64,000 nucleotides of DNA from Siansivirga zeaxanthinifaciens CC-SAMT-1 (GCF_000941055.1 NZ_CP007202.1:244001-308000); one strand, 5' to 3'; counted from the first letter of the stretch, positions 34,756 to 44,376 are shown. A program made the numbers and translations. Notes: generated by a model from the sequence alone, not told the origin.

Positions 34756-36789
34756 ATGACAAACATTCTTTTAAAAAAATTCCAAACTCCTTATAATACT
34801 GCACCATTTTCAGAAATCAACTATAATGACTTCCTACCTGCTTTTAAAGAAGCTATTAAGGAAGCCAAAGCTGAAATTGATGCTATAATTAACAACACGG
34901 AAGCACCTAATTTTAAAAATACCATTGAAGCTTTAGATTTTTCAGGAGAACAATTAGATAGAATTTCAAGTATATTTTTTAATTTAAACTCGGCCGAAAC
35001 CAACGATACGATTCAAAAAATAGCACAGGAAGTTTCTCCATTACTTTCTGAATTTAGTAACGACATTACACTAAACGAAGCTTTATTTAAACGCGTTAAA
35101 GCTGTTTACGATGCTAAAGATACTTTAGAGCTTACTACCGAACAGAAAACATTATTAGATAAAAAATACAAAGGTTTTTCTAGAAATGGGGCTAATTTAC
35201 CAGAAGACAAAAAAGAGAAACTACGAGCCATCGACAAAAAACTGAGTCAGTTAACCTTAAAATTTGGTGAGAATGTTTTAGCTGAAACTAATAAATTTGA
35301 AATGCTTGTTACAAACAACGACGATTTAGCTGGCTTACCAGAAGGTACTATTGAAGCTGCTAAACAATTAGCAGAAAGCAAAAATAAAGAAGGCTGGCTT
35401 TTCACACTCGATTACCCGAGCTACATACCCTTTGTAACTTATGCAGATAATAGAGAACTTCGTAAAAAAATAACCTTAGCTGCTGGCAGCAAAGGCTTTA
35501 ATAACGATGCGTTAGATAACCAGAACATAGTTTTAGAAATTGTAAAACTAAGACACGATCGCGCCAATCTTTTGGGTTACAAAACCCATGCGCATTTTGT
35601 TTTAGAAGAGCGTATGGCTAAAACACCTCAAAACGTTGAAAACTTTTTAAATGAATTATTAGAAAAAGCCAAGCCAGCGGCCATTAATGAATTTAAAAAT
35701 CTTCAAAATTTCGCAAAAGAATTAGATGGTATTGACCATCTGGAAAAATGGGATGCCTCGTACTATTCAGAAAAATTGAAACAAAAATTATTCAATTTAG
35801 ATGATGAGTTATTAAAACCGTATTTTAAATTAGAAAATGTTATAAACGGAGCTTTTACTATAGCAAACAAGCTATTTGACTTAAATTTTGAAGAAATAAA
35901 CAACATAGACAAATACCACGAAGAGGTACTAACCTATAAAGTAACCGATAATAACGGCGATTTAATTGCCATTTTTTACGCCGATTTTTTCCCAAGACCA
36001 GGCAAAAGAAATGGTGCATGGATGACATCTTTCAAACCACAATATGTAAAAGATGGTGTAAACGATCGTCCACACATTTCCATTGTTTGTAACTTTACAA
36101 AACCTACCAAAAGTAAGCCATCTTTGTTAACGTTTAACGAAGTAACAACCTTATTTCACGAATTTGGTCATGCCCTACACGGCATGCTTGCAAACACAAC
36201 CTACCCGAGTTTATCTGGAACTAGCGTATTTTGGGACTTTGTAGAATTACCAAGTCAGGTTATGGAAAACTGGTGTTTCGAGAAAGAAGCTTTAGAACTT
36301 TTTGCTAAACATTACCAAACAGGCGAAGTAATTCCTATGGACCTTGTTAATAAAATAAAAGAGTCTGCAACGTTTCATGAAGGTATGCAAACCCTGCGTC
36401 AAATTAGTTTTGGACTTTTAGATATGAGTTGGCATGCGCTCGAAAACCCAGAAACAATAACTTCTGTAAAAATCCATGAAAATGAAGCGTTCGAAGGCAC
36501 CAAACTTTACCCAGATGTTGCCAAAAATTGCATGAGCACCTCATTCTCACATATTTTTCAAGGTGGCTACTCGTCAGGTTATTACAGTTATAAATGGGCC
36601 GAAGTTTTAGATGCCGATGCGTTCGAATATTTTAAAGAATCTGGTATTTTTAATAAAGAGATTGCAACAAAATTTAAAAACTTTGTATTATCGCAAGGGG
36701 GCACAGAAGATCCTATGGTTTTATACAAACGCTTTCGCGGAAAAGAACCAAAGCCGGAAGCGTTATTAAAACGTGCCGGGTTAATTTAA
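34756..36789 (+). CDS. dcp: M3-family zinc metallopeptidase (peptidyl-dipeptidase Dcp type)
   Basis: A 677-residue thimet-type oligopeptidase. The zinc site is FHEFGHALHGM (His468, Glu469, His472), with the distal Glu and the conserved SGTSVFWDFVELPSQ, YSSGYYSYKWAEVLDADAFE and GGTEDPMVLYKRFRG segments typical of Dcp/OpdA. There is no signal peptide, so it is predicted to be cytoplasmic and to degrade short peptides. The codons for its RFRG near the C-terminus (36730-36742) contain the 13-mer CGCTTTCGCGGAA found at two other places in the window. It has no clear operon partner. Confidence 0.95.
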   Translation: MTNILLKKFQTPYNTAPFSEINYNDFLPAFKEAIKEAKAEIDAIINNTEAPNFKNTIEALDFSGEQLDRISSIFFNLNSAETNDTIQKIAQEVSPLLSEFSNDITLNEALFKRVKAVYDAKDTLELTTEQKTLLDKKYKGFSRNGANLPEDKKEKLRAIDKKLSQLTLKFGENVLAETNKFEMLVTNNDDLAGLPEGTIEAAKQLAESKNKEGWLFTLDYPSYIPFVTYADNRELRKKITLAAGSKGFNNDALDNQNIVLEIVKLRHDRANLLGYKTHAHFVLEERMAKTPQNVENFLNELLEKAKPAAINEFKNLQNFAKELDGIDHLEKWDASYYSEKLKQKLFNLDDELLKPYFKLENVINGAFTIANKLFDLNFEEINNIDKYHEEVLTYKVTDNNGDLIAIFYADFFPRPGKRNGAWMTSFKPQYVKDGVNDRPHISIVCNFTKPTKSKPSLLTFNEVTTLFHEFGHALHGMLANTTYPSLSGTSVFWDFVELPSQVMENWCFEKEALELFAKHYQTGEVIPMDLVNKIKESATFHEGMQTLRQISFGLLDMSWHALENPETITSVKIHENEAFEGTKLYPDVAKNCMSTSFSHIFQGGYSSGYYSYKWAEVLDADAFEYFKESGIFNKEIATKFKNFVLSQGGTEDPMVLYKRFRGKEPKPEALLKRAGLI

Positions 36790-36814
36790 AAGTAAAATAT
36801 TCGCTTTTTTATCC

Positions 36815-36822
36815 TACTTTTG
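36815..36822 (+). promoter_or_regulatory. -7 promoter element of the ECF sigma factor gene
   Basis: TACTTTTG is a perfect TAnnTTTG, 24 bases before the sigma factor start codon. This is the housekeeping consensus, so the gene is probably not solely autoregulated. Confidence 0.55.
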
Positions 36823-36845
36823 AAAAACATAAAACGAATCTAATA

Positions 36846-37400
36846 ATGTCAAACAATCTAATTAATCCTAATAATTGGATCGATTTATATTCAGATTACC
36901 TTTTCAATTACACAATCGTCCGTGTAAACGATAAGGAAATTGCAGAAGATTTGGTACAAGAAACTTTTTTTGCAGGTTTAAAATCTATGAAAAACTTTAA
37001 AGGAGAGGCCAGTGAACGTACATGGCTTATTTCTATATTAAAACGTAAAATCATAGACCACTATCGCAAAACGAATTCAAAAAAAGGTAAAGCAGAAATT
37101 CGAATAACTTACAACGAAAATAACGAAAGTGAAGGCGATTGGTTAGAAGAAAATGTATCAGATCCATTTGATAAAACAGCCGAAGACACCATGGTAAATA
37201 ATGAACTTGGTGAAGCTATTTTTAATTGTTTAACTAAATTACCAAAAAAACAAGCCGTCATTTTTAAGATGAAAACTATTGAAGGAATTGAAACAGAAGA
37301 TATTTGTAATGAACTAAATATTACTGCGTCTAACCTATGGGTAATTATTCATAGAGCCCGAACTGCCATGGCAGATTGTTTAAAAGAAAATTGGTTTTAA
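36846..37400 (+). CDS. ECF-type sigma-70 family RNA polymerase sigma factor
   Basis: A 184-residue group 4 sigma factor. Region 2 includes NKEIAEDLVQETFFAGLKSMKNFKGEASERTWLISILKRKIIDHYR, read in parts: core-binding EDLVQETF and -10-recognition TWLISILKRKIIDHYRK. Region 4 is at the C-terminus (FNCLTKLPKKQAVIFKMKTIEG, then ICNELNITASNLWVIIHRAR), a helix-turn-helix for -35 contact. A small zinc-ribbon protein starts 2 bases after its stop and is a likely anti-sigma factor. The controlled regulon cannot be read from this window. Confidence 0.92.
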   Translation: MSNNLINPNNWIDLYSDYLFNYTIVRVNDKEIAEDLVQETFFAGLKSMKNFKGEASERTWLISILKRKIIDHYRKTNSKKGKAEIRITYNENNESEGDWLEENVSDPFDKTAEDTMVNNELGEAIFNCLTKLPKKQAVIFKMKTIEGIETEDICNELNITASNLWVIIHRARTAMADCLKENWF

Positions 37401-37402
37401 TC

Positions 37403-37666
37403 ATGGGAAATAAATTAAAGTTTATGTTTCAATGTGATGAGGCGACTCACATATGTGACAAAACTCAATATAAAGAATCTTCTTTTTTGGAAAAATTTAA
37501 ACTCCAATTACATTTAATTTACTGTAAAACTTGTAGAAAATATTCCAGAAACAACTTTAAACTAACAGATTGCATAGAGAAATCGAACATACAGTCTTTA
37601 GATAAAAAATTTAAAGAATCAATGAAAGAGAAGTTAGATGCGGCTATTAAAGAAGTTTCTAACTAG
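37403..37666 (+). CDS. Putative zinc-binding anti-sigma factor
   Basis: An 87-residue protein; the ATG at 37403 is chosen because the upstream in-frame start would lie inside the sigma gene. It has the ZAS zinc motif H-x3-C-x2-C in LHLIYCKTC, preceded by a helix with CDEATHICDK, the usual layout of cytoplasmic zf-HC2 anti-sigma domains. No transmembrane helix follows, so it would be a soluble, possibly redox- or zinc-responsive regulator. The 2-base gap to the sigma gene supports pairing. Its stop shares the CTAG tetranucleotide with the convergent UbiA-like gene. Confidence 0.75.
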   Translation: MGNKLKFMFQCDEATHICDKTQYKESSFLEKFKLQLHLIYCKTCRKYSRNNFKLTDCIEKSNIQSLDKKFKESMKEKLDAAIKEVSN

Positions 37667-38496
37667 TAAAATATTAACAGTAAAATAAGCCATAAAATAG
37701 GCAATCCTTCTACCCAAAAAGCTGTATAATATTTACCTCGATTTGTTTTAGAAAAAATCAAAAAAATTAGTGTTATTAAACTAACAACACAAAGTACAAA
37801 GGTATGTATTAATGTTATTTCGTCTTTAAAAAACTCTATCAAAGCAAATAACATTAGTAAAACTATACCCATTATTTTTGTGTTTTTAACGCCTATTTTT
37901 TGAGGAATAGTAGAAAGTCTTAAACTATCGTATTTTAAATCTCGTATTTCAAAAGGCAACATTAAAATGATAATAAAAACATAACGCTGCAGTGCCGTTA
38001 TAAAAACATCGGCGTCTATGGGGTGATTATTATTTATTATGGGAATAAATACCGTTACACCACTCCACACCAAACCAATTAAATACACTTTTAGTCCACC
38101 TATACTTCTTAAATTGTGCTTATTATCTCTAAAAAAACGCTTTGGCAAAAAAGGAATGACATAGAAAAACGTAATCAACCCCAAAGCAGAAATACATAAC
38201 AGAGTATAAACCTGTAGTTTAAAGGCAAAAATTAACATCGCCAAAAAACTGAAAAACGAAAAAACCTGAATGTATTTTATCCAATTTGCTAAACTTCTGT
38301 GGTGAAATTTTGCAAGCCCAAAATATTTAACAAAATTATAACCCGAAATTCCTCCAAAAAATACAAAACAAAGCACATTATAGTCTGTAGAAATGGTATG
38401 TTCAATCATGGTAATCCACGTTAACGAAACCACAGCTAAAGCCACGTGAATACTACTGTTTATATAAAAATTTAAACAAGAAAAAAAACACTTCAT
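37663..38496 (-). CDS. UbiA-like polytopic membrane protein
   Basis: A 277-residue integral membrane protein with about eight to nine hydrophobic segments. The layout is that of the UbiA prenyltransferase superfamily: the first-loop region is GYNFVKYFG, where active enzymes have an NDxxD-type motif, and a second loop has PFEIRDLKYDSLRLSTIPQKIG, resembling the second Asp-rich motif (DxxxD). The first motif is degenerate, so catalysis is uncertain. In Flavobacteriaceae this family is usually left as hypothetical. Overlaps the convergent anti-sigma gene by 4 bases at the stop. Confidence 0.7.
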   Translation of the reverse strand: MKCFFSCLNFYINSSIHVALAVVSLTWITMIEHTISTDYNVLCFVFFGGISGYNFVKYFGLAKFHHRSLANWIKYIQVFSFFSFLAMLIFAFKLQVYTLLCISALGLITFFYVIPFLPKRFFRDNKHNLRSIGGLKVYLIGLVWSGVTVFIPIINNNHPIDADVFITALQRYVFIIILMLPFEIRDLKYDSLRLSTIPQKIGVKNTKIMGIVLLMLFALIEFFKDEITLIHTFVLCVVSLITLIFLIFSKTNRGKYYTAFWVEGLPILWLILLLIFY

Positions 38497-38582
38497 AAAA
38501 CAAAAATAAGCAATCTGTTAATAAGCCATCCTTTAAGTTAAAAACTTTCCATATTATGCAACAAAAAGCAATTATTATTACT

Positions 38583-38590
38583 TAATTTTG
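38583..38590 (+). promoter_or_regulatory. -7 promoter element of gcvP
   Basis: TAATTTTG is a perfect TAnnTTTG, 27 bases before the gcvP start. The leader is too short for a glycine riboswitch and none is seen. Confidence 0.5.
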
Positions 38591-38616
38591 CAAATTATTC
38601 AATAAAAAATGCCTTT

Positions 38617-41466
38617 ATGAATACAAACGCTTTTGCTTTACGCCATATTGGTCCTCGAGAAGAAGATCAGGAAAAAATGTTACAAACCATAGGTTTAAAT
38701 TCTTTAGATGAATTAATTTATGAAACCATTCCAAATGATATTCGTTTAAAAAATGAATTAAATTTAGATGCACCAATGACCGAGTACGAGTACTTGCTTC
38801 ATATTCAAAAATTATCTAAAAAAAATAAAACCTACAAAACATACATAGGTCTTGGTTATCATCCAAACATCATGCCTGCCGTTATTCAAAGAAATATTCT
38901 TGAAAACCCAGGATGGTACACGGCTTATACACCTTACCAGGCAGAAATAGCGCAAGGCCGTTTAGAAGCGCTTTTAAATTTCCAAACAATGGTTATTGAG
39001 TTAACAGGTATGGAAATTGCAAATGCTTCACTTTTAGACGAGAGTACCGCTGCTGCAGAAGCTATGACCCTGCTTTTTGCCGTTCGTGATCGCGACCAAA
39101 AGAAAGCCGATGTTAACAAATTCTTTGTTTCAAAAAACATTTTACCTCAAACACTCTCTTTATTACAAACAAGAGCCAATCCTATTGGTATCGAACTTGT
39201 CATTGGAAATGAAGATACTTTCGACTTTTCAAAAGATTTTTTTGGTGCTATTTTACAATATCCAGGTAAAGATGGCCAAATAACAGACATTAAAACATTT
39301 ATAGCAAAAGCAAATGCATCTCAAATAAAAGTGGCTGTTGCTGCCGATATATTGAGTTTAGTAAAACTGGAAGCTCCCGGTAAATTTGGTGCCGATGTGG
39401 TTGTTGGAACAACGCAACGTTTCGGAATTCCTATGGGCTATGGCGGTCCACACGCAGCATTTTTCGCAACTAAAGAGGCCTATAAACGTGATTTACCAGG
39501 ACGTATTATTGGCGTAACAAAAGATGCCAATGGCAACAGAGCTTTACGTATGGCTTTACAAACACGTGAGCAACATATTAAAAGAGACAAGGCTACTTCT
39601 AACATTTGTACTGCGCAAGTACTTTTAGCTGTTATGGCTAGTATGTACGCCGTTTATCACGGACCTAAAGGCTTAAAATTTATTGCCAATAAAGTACATA
39701 AATCGGCCACTACGGTTGCCGAAGCTTTAGAAAGCCTCGGTTACAAACAGGTGAATGACAACTTTTTTGATACCATTCAAATAAAAGCAGATGCTAAAAA
39801 GATTAAAAAAATAGCAGAAAAGAAAAAGGTTAATTTATACTATCCAGATTCTAATACGGTTACCATTTCAGTAAATCAAACCACCTTATTAAATGATGTT
39901 AATGAATTAATTTCAATTTTTGCTGAAGCTGCCAATAAAGAAACTATTAAAATTTCAAACCTGTCTGAAACTGTAAACATTTCAGAAAATTTACAAAGAC
40001 AATCAGATTTTTTAACGCTTGATGTTTTTAATACTTACCACTCTGAAACAGAATTAATGCGCTACATTAAATTGTTAGAGCGCAAAGATTTAGCATTAAA
40101 TCATTCCATGATTTCCTTAGGGTCTTGTACTATGAAATTAAATGCGGCTTCAGAAATGCTACCTTTAAGCAACCCACAATGGGGAAATATTCATCCATTT
40201 GCACCTTTAAAACAAGCCAAAGGCTACTTAAAAGTTTTAAAAGAACTAGAAGATCAATTAACAGAAATCACTGGTTTTGCTGCAACCTCTTTACAACCAA
40301 ACTCTGGTGCGCAGGGCGAGTTTGCCGGATTAATGGTAATTAAAGCCTATCACGAGTCGCGTGGCGATTTTCATAGAAACATTTGCTTAATTCCTTCATC
40401 GGCTCACGGAACAAATCCTGCGAGTGCAGTTATGGCTGGTATGAAAGTTATTGTAACAAAATCTACCGAAGAAGGTAATATTGATGTAGATGATTTACGT
40501 GAAAAAGCCCTTTTACATAAAGATAATTTATCTTGTTTAATGGTAACTTACCCATCTACACATGGTGTTTACGAATCTGCTATAAAAGAAATAACTCAAA
40601 TTATTCATGATAATGGCGGACAAGTTTATATGGATGGCGCTAACATGAATGCTCAAGTAGGGTTAACCAATCCAGGAAATATTGGTGCCGACGTTTGTCA
40701 TTTAAACTTACACAAAACATTTGCCATTCCTCATGGTGGTGGTGGTCCAGGAGTTGGTCCTATTTGTGTGGCTAAACAATTAGTGCCTTTTTTACCAGGA
40801 AATCCATTAGTAAAAGTTGGTGGAGAAAAAGCCATAACAGCTATTTCTGCGGCTCCTTATGGCTCGGCATTAGCTTGTTTAATATCTTATGGTTATATTA
40901 AAATGCTTGGAGCAGAAGGCCTAACAGCATCAACTAAAGTTGCCATCTTAAATGCCAATTACATTAAAGAACGTTTACAAGGAAGTTTTGACACTTTATA
41001 CTCTGGAGAGCGTGGTCGTGCAGCACACGAAATGATTGTTGATTGCCGACCATTTAAAGCCAACGGCATCGAAGTAACCGATATAGCAAAACGATTAATG
41101 GATTATGGTTTTCATGCACCAACGGTTTCGTTCCCTGTTGCAGGCACTTTAATGATTGAACCTACCGAAAGTGAAAGTAAAGCAGAAATAGATCGTTTCT
41201 GTGATGCCATGATTTCAATTAAAAAAGAAATTGACAGCGTTACAAAAGACGATGAAAATAATGTGCTTAAAAACGCACCGCATACCTTAAACATGATTAC
41301 CAGTGATGAGTGGTTGTTTCCATACTCTAGAGAAGCTGCTGCTTTCCCGTTAGAATATGTTAGAGAAAACAAATTCTGGCCAACGGTAAGACGTGTTGAT
41401 GATGCCTACGGAGATCGTAATTTAATTTGTTCTTGTATACCAATTGAGGCTTATGCCGAGGCTTAA
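38617..41466 (+). CDS. gcvP: Glycine dehydrogenase (aminomethyl-transferring), P protein
   Basis: A 949-residue PLP enzyme, the P protein of the glycine cleavage system, which decarboxylates glycine and passes the aminomethyl group to lipoyl-H protein. Both halves of the large single-chain form are present. The N-terminal half has [13 protein letters not shown] and [16 protein letters not shown]; the C-terminal half has the PLP lysine Lys700 in [15 protein letters not shown], plus [12 protein letters not shown] and [15 protein letters not shown]. The C-terminus contains NLICSC. Length is normal. H and T protein genes are not nearby, as is usual in this group. Confidence 0.97.
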   Translation: MNTNAFALRHIGPREEDQEKMLQTIGLNSLDELIYETIPNDIRLKNELNLDAPMTEYEYLLHIQKLSKKNKTYKTYIGLGYHPNIMPAVIQRNILENPGWYTAYTPYQAEIAQGRLEALLNFQTMVIELTGMEIANASLLDESTAAAEAMTLLFAVRDRDQKKADVNKFFVSKNILPQTLSLLQTRANPIGIELVIGNEDTFDFSKDFFGAILQYPGKDGQITDIKTFIAKANASQIKVAVAADILSLVKLEAPGKFGADVVVGTTQRFGIPMGYGGPHAAFFATKEAYKRDLPGRIIGVTKDANGNRALRMALQTREQHIKRDKATSNICTAQVLLAVMASMYAVYHGPKGLKFIANKVHKSATTVAEALESLGYKQVNDNFFDTIQIKADAKKIKKIAEKKKVNLYYPDSNTVTISVNQTTLLNDVNELISIFAEAANKETIKISNLSETVNISENLQRQSDFLTLDVFNTYHSETELMRYIKLLERKDLALNHSMISLGSCTMKLNAASEMLPLSNPQWGNIHPFAPLKQAKGYLKVLKELEDQLTEITGFAATSLQPNSGAQGEFAGLMVIKAYHESRGDFHRNICLIPSSAHGTNPASAVMAGMKVIVTKSTEEGNIDVDDLREKALLHKDNLSCLMVTYPSTHGVYESAIKEITQIIHDNGGQVYMDGANMNAQVGLTNPGNIGADVCHLNLHKTFAIPHGGGGPGVGPICVAKQLVPFLPGNPLVKVGGEKAITAISAAPYGSALACLISYGYIKMLGAEGLTASTKVAILNANYIKERLQGSFDTLYSGERGRAAHEMIVDCRPFKANGIEVTDIAKRLMDYGFHAPTVSFPVAGTLMIEPTESESKAEIDRFCDAMISIKKEIDSVTKDDENNVLKNAPHTLNMITSDEWLFPYSREAAAFPLEYVRENKFWPTVRRVDDAYGDRNLICSCIPIEAYAEA

Positions 41467-41502
41467 AACGCCCTTTGAACATCGTAAAATAATTAAACTT
41501 TA

Positions 41503-41568
41503 AAATTGCCTTTTATTAATATTAGATACCTTAGTGTACCTCTAAACAATAAAAGGCAATTTCTTTTT
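41503..41568 (+). terminator. Long inverted repeat, probable gcvP terminator overlapping the next gene's leader
   Basis: A perfect 15-bp stem AAATTGCCTTTTATT (41503-41517)/AATAAAAGGCAATTT (41548-41562) with a 30-base loop, then CTTTTTT and directly the ATG of the ketosynthase at 41570. Structure fits a terminator, but the large loop and abutting start codon also allow a regulatory role. Confidence 0.65.
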
Positions 41569-41569
41569 T

Positions 41570-42628
41570 ATGAATATTAAAATAACAGGTACTGGATGCT
41601 ATATTCCAGACACCATAGAAAAAAATGACGCTTTCTCAAACCATCAATTTTTAAACAACGATGGCTCCCCCATTAACTCCCCGAACGAAGTTATAATAGA
41701 GAAATTTAAAGCTATTACAGGTATTGCTGAACGTCGGTATGCTAAAAACCATTTAAACTCCTCAGATTTAGGTGCATTTGCAGCAGAAAACGCCATAAAC
41801 AATGCCAATATAGACCCCGAAACACTAGATTACATTATTGTTGCTCATAACTTTGGTGATGTTAAACACGGCACCATACAGAGTGATATGTTACCCTCGT
41901 TAGCATCAAGAATAAAACACAACCTTCGCATTAATAATCCTAAATGTGTGGCGTACGACATTCTCTTTGGATGTCCAGGCTGGATTGAAGGTGTGATTCA
42001 AGCAAAGGCCTTCATAAAGGCAGGATTAGCTAAAAGATGTTTAGTTATTGGAACCGAAACACTTTCTAGAGTGGTAGATAAACACGATCGAGATTCCATG
42101 ATTTTTTCTGATGGTGCTGGCGCAACCATTATTGAAGCTACCAATGACGAAGGTGGTATTCTAGCGCATGAAACTGCTAGTTACACCTCCGACGAAGCTT
42201 ATTTTTTACATTTTGGAAATTCTAATAATCCAGAATTAAACAAAGATACCAGGTACATTAAAATGGAGGGACGTAAAATTTACGAGTTCGCTTTAAACAA
42301 AGTCCCACAAGCCATGAAAACCTGTTTAGATACTAGTGGTAAAAATATTAAAGAGGTTAAAAAGATTTTTATTCATCAAGCCAACGAAAAAATGGATGAA
42401 GCCATTCTTAAACGTTTTTACAGGTTATACAGAACAGAAATCCCAGAAAATATTATGCCTATGAGCATACAAAAACTTGGAAACAGTTCGGTAGCAACAG
42501 TACCAACACTTTTCGACTTAGTTAGAAATAACAAAATAGAAAATCATAGTCTTAATAAAGGTGATGTTGTTATATTTGCAAGCGTAGGTGCTGGCATGCA
42601 CATTAACGCAATTGTTTACCAATATTAA
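41570..42628 (+). CDS. 3-oxoacyl-ACP synthase III family protein (FabH-like ketosynthase)
   Basis: A 352-residue thiolase-fold enzyme. The catalytic triad is in place: Cys135 (FGCPGW), His269 (HQANEK) and Asn305 (GNSSVA). The N-terminal ITGTGCYIPDTIEKNDAF is FabH-like, but the inserted segment FLNNDGSPINSPNEVIIEKF separates it from the housekeeping FabH. Enzymes of this subgroup start or condense acyl chains for special lipids. It is followed by a methyltransferase (27-base gap holding the CGCTTTCGCGGAA 13-mer) and a glycosyltransferase, suggesting a small lipid- or glycolipid-related operon; product unknown. Confidence 0.9.
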   Translation: MNIKITGTGCYIPDTIEKNDAFSNHQFLNNDGSPINSPNEVIIEKFKAITGIAERRYAKNHLNSSDLGAFAAENAINNANIDPETLDYIIVAHNFGDVKHGTIQSDMLPSLASRIKHNLRINNPKCVAYDILFGCPGWIEGVIQAKAFIKAGLAKRCLVIGTETLSRVVDKHDRDSMIFSDGAGATIIEATNDEGGILAHETASYTSDEAYFLHFGNSNNPELNKDTRYIKMEGRKIYEFALNKVPQAMKTCLDTSGKNIKEVKKIFIHQANEKMDEAILKRFYRLYRTEIPENIMPMSIQKLGNSSVATVPTLFDLVRNNKIENHSLNKGDVVIFASVGAGMHINAIVYQY

Positions 42629-42655
42629 ACATACGCTTTCGCGGAAAAAACAAAC

Positions 42656-43177
42656 ATGTACGAAAACACATTTCCGAACAAACGGTTTAAACATACTATT
42701 CAATTTCTAAAAAAACATATTTCAAATTCTGAAACCATTTTAGACTTAGGTGTTGAAAATCCGTTTTCTGAAATCATGAAAGCACATGGTTATTCTGTTA
42801 TAAACACAAAAGGAGAAGATCTGGATGTAGATGTATCAACAATTGAAAACGCCCCTACAGACGTAGTAACTGCTTTTGAAATTTTCGAACATTTATTATC
42901 GCCTTTTACGGTTCTAAAATCGATTAAGTCTAACAAATTAGTCGCTAGTGTCCCTCTAAAATTATGGTTTTCTTCTGCATACAGGAGTAAAACCGATATG
43001 CTCGACAGACATTATCACGAGTTTGAAGACTGGCAATTTGATTGGTTATTAGAAAAAACTGGCTGGAAGATTATAGATAGTCAAAAATGGACCAACCCAA
43101 CAAAAAAATTTGGCATCCGTCCTATTTTACGTTGGTTTACACCCAGATATTACATTGTTTACGCCGAAAGAGTTTAA
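42656..43177 (+). CDS. Class I SAM-dependent methyltransferase-like protein
   Basis: A 173-residue protein. Motif I is ILDLGVENPFSE, a diverged form of the DxGxGxG SAM loop. A motif II/III-like segment (DVVTAFEIFEHLLSPFTVL) resembles the EVxEH motif of Methyltransf_11/23 members, and the C-terminus has the WLLEKTGWKII element. The weak glycine loop leaves SAM binding plausible but not certain. It lies between a FabH-like ketosynthase and a family 2 glycosyltransferase (24-base gap), implying a common pathway. Confidence 0.78.
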   Translation: MYENTFPNKRFKHTIQFLKKHISNSETILDLGVENPFSEIMKAHGYSVINTKGEDLDVDVSTIENAPTDVVTAFEIFEHLLSPFTVLKSIKSNKLVASVPLKLWFSSAYRSKTDMLDRHYHEFEDWQFDWLLEKTGWKIIDSQKWTNPTKKFGIRPILRWFTPRYYIVYAERV

Positions 43178-43201
43178 CTTTAAATTTTTAAAATTTCAAG
43201 T

Positions 43202-44050
43202 CTGAATTTCTACATCATCATACCAGCCCATAACGAACAAGATTCTATCGGATTAACTCTAGATTCTTTGGTTAAACAAACGCTAAAACCAAAGCAATTA
43301 GTTATTGTAAATGACAATTCAACAGATAAAACTGAAGAAATTGTAAACACCTATATTGCGCAACACCCATGGATTTCATTAGTAAATTCTAAATCTTCAA
43401 ATAAACACTTGCCGGGTTCTAAAATAATTAACGCCTTTTATAAAGGCCTTGATACTTTAGACGACAACTATGATATTATTTGTAAGTTTGATGCCGATTT
43501 AATTTTTCCTAATAACTATTTAGAAGAACTCGCACTTCATTTCAATAGCCATGAAAAACTGGGTATGGTAGCTGGCTTTTGCTACATTGAAAAAAATGGC
43601 GAGTGGCTACTTGAAAACTTAACCAAAAAAGACCACATTCGTGGTGCTTTAAAAGCTTACAGAAAAGCCTGTTTTTTACAAATTGGAAAACTAAAACCTT
43701 CTATGGGTTGGGATACGGTCGATGAGTTACTAGCCAAATACTATGGCTGGGATATCTTAACCGATGAAACGCTTCACATTAAACATTTAAAACCAACAGG
43801 AATTAGCTATAACAAAGCTTCAAAATATTTGCAAGGTGAGTCCATGTATAAAATGCGTTACGGCTTTATAATTACTTTTATATCATCTGTAAAACTAGCT
43901 TACAAGAAAAAAAGTTTTAGTTTATTTATAGATTATTTAGCAGGCTATTTTAAAGCTAAAAAAAACAAAACACCTTTTTTAGTTAATGAAGAAGAAGGTA
44001 AATTTATTAGAAATCTGCGTTGGAAAGGGATGTTAAATACATTAAAATAA
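43202..44050 (+). CDS. Family 2 glycosyltransferase with probable CTG start
   Basis: A 282-residue GT-A glycosyltransferase. The N-terminal nucleotide-binding strand IIIPAHNEQDSIG and the LVIVNDNSTDKT and CKFDADLIFP (DxD) motifs define GT2, with GMVAGFCYIEKNGEW and MGWDTVDELLAKYYGW (acceptor-base ED-like region) following. The frame is open from 43184, but no ATG, GTG or TTG precedes 43268, which would delete the first beta strand. CTG at 43202 gives a family-like N-terminus (MNFYIIIPAHNE if read as Met); ATT at 43193 is the alternative. It is the third gene of the ketosynthase-methyltransferase-glycosyltransferase cluster. The sugar donor and acceptor are unknown. Confidence 0.88.
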   Translation: MNFYIIIPAHNEQDSIGLTLDSLVKQTLKPKQLVIVNDNSTDKTEEIVNTYIAQHPWISLVNSKSSNKHLPGSKIINAFYKGLDTLDDNYDIICKFDADLIFPNNYLEELALHFNSHEKLGMVAGFCYIEKNGEWLLENLTKKDHIRGALKAYRKACFLQIGKLKPSMGWDTVDELLAKYYGWDILTDETLHIKHLKPTGISYNKASKYLQGESMYKMRYGFIITFISSVKLAYKKKSFSLFIDYLAGYFKAKKNKTPFLVNEEEGKFIRNLRWKGMLNTLK

Positions 44051-44116
44051 ATATAGATATCTTAGAAATTAAAGTCGAAATTGAAAACCAATGAATAAAA
44101 ATTCTATATTTAAATC

Positions 44117-44329
44117 ATGAAAGTATTCTTACTCATATTCTGTTTTCTTATCGGGATATTTTATTTAACCAATAAACCCAAAGAACCTGCTGTTATAAAG
44201 TTGGCTGAAAGCCCAAATAAAAAAAACTGCATCGTACCGAGTGCTTCAAACGATAGTTTAAATATTCATCAAGGTTGTTGTATTAGTTCTAGTAGATCTG
44301 CTTACATCATGCAGCAAATTAAAAAATAG
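44117..44329 (+). CDS. Small membrane-anchored or secreted protein, unknown
   Basis: A 70-residue protein. The first 19 residues (MKVFLLIFCFLIGIFYLTN) are a hydrophobic signal anchor. The remainder is polar, with a Cys pair (GCCISSSRSAYIMQQIKK) near the C-terminus. It follows the glycosyltransferase by 66 bases on the same strand and is convergent with the nuclease gene. I do not recognise the family. The clean signal-like start and intergenic position favour a real gene over chance, but not strongly. Confidence 0.5.
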   Translation: MKVFLLIFCFLIGIFYLTNKPKEPAVIKLAESPNKKNCIVPSASNDSLNIHQGCCISSSRSAYIMQQIKK

Positions 44330-44376
44330 ACGGAATAATCTTTACAACAATACTATTGTCTTAAAAAAATTAAAAT

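Noticed and set aside
38497-38616. Glycine riboswitch upstream of gcvP
   Set aside because: After the -7 element only about 22 bases of leader remain, too short, and no conserved glycine-aptamer core is seen.
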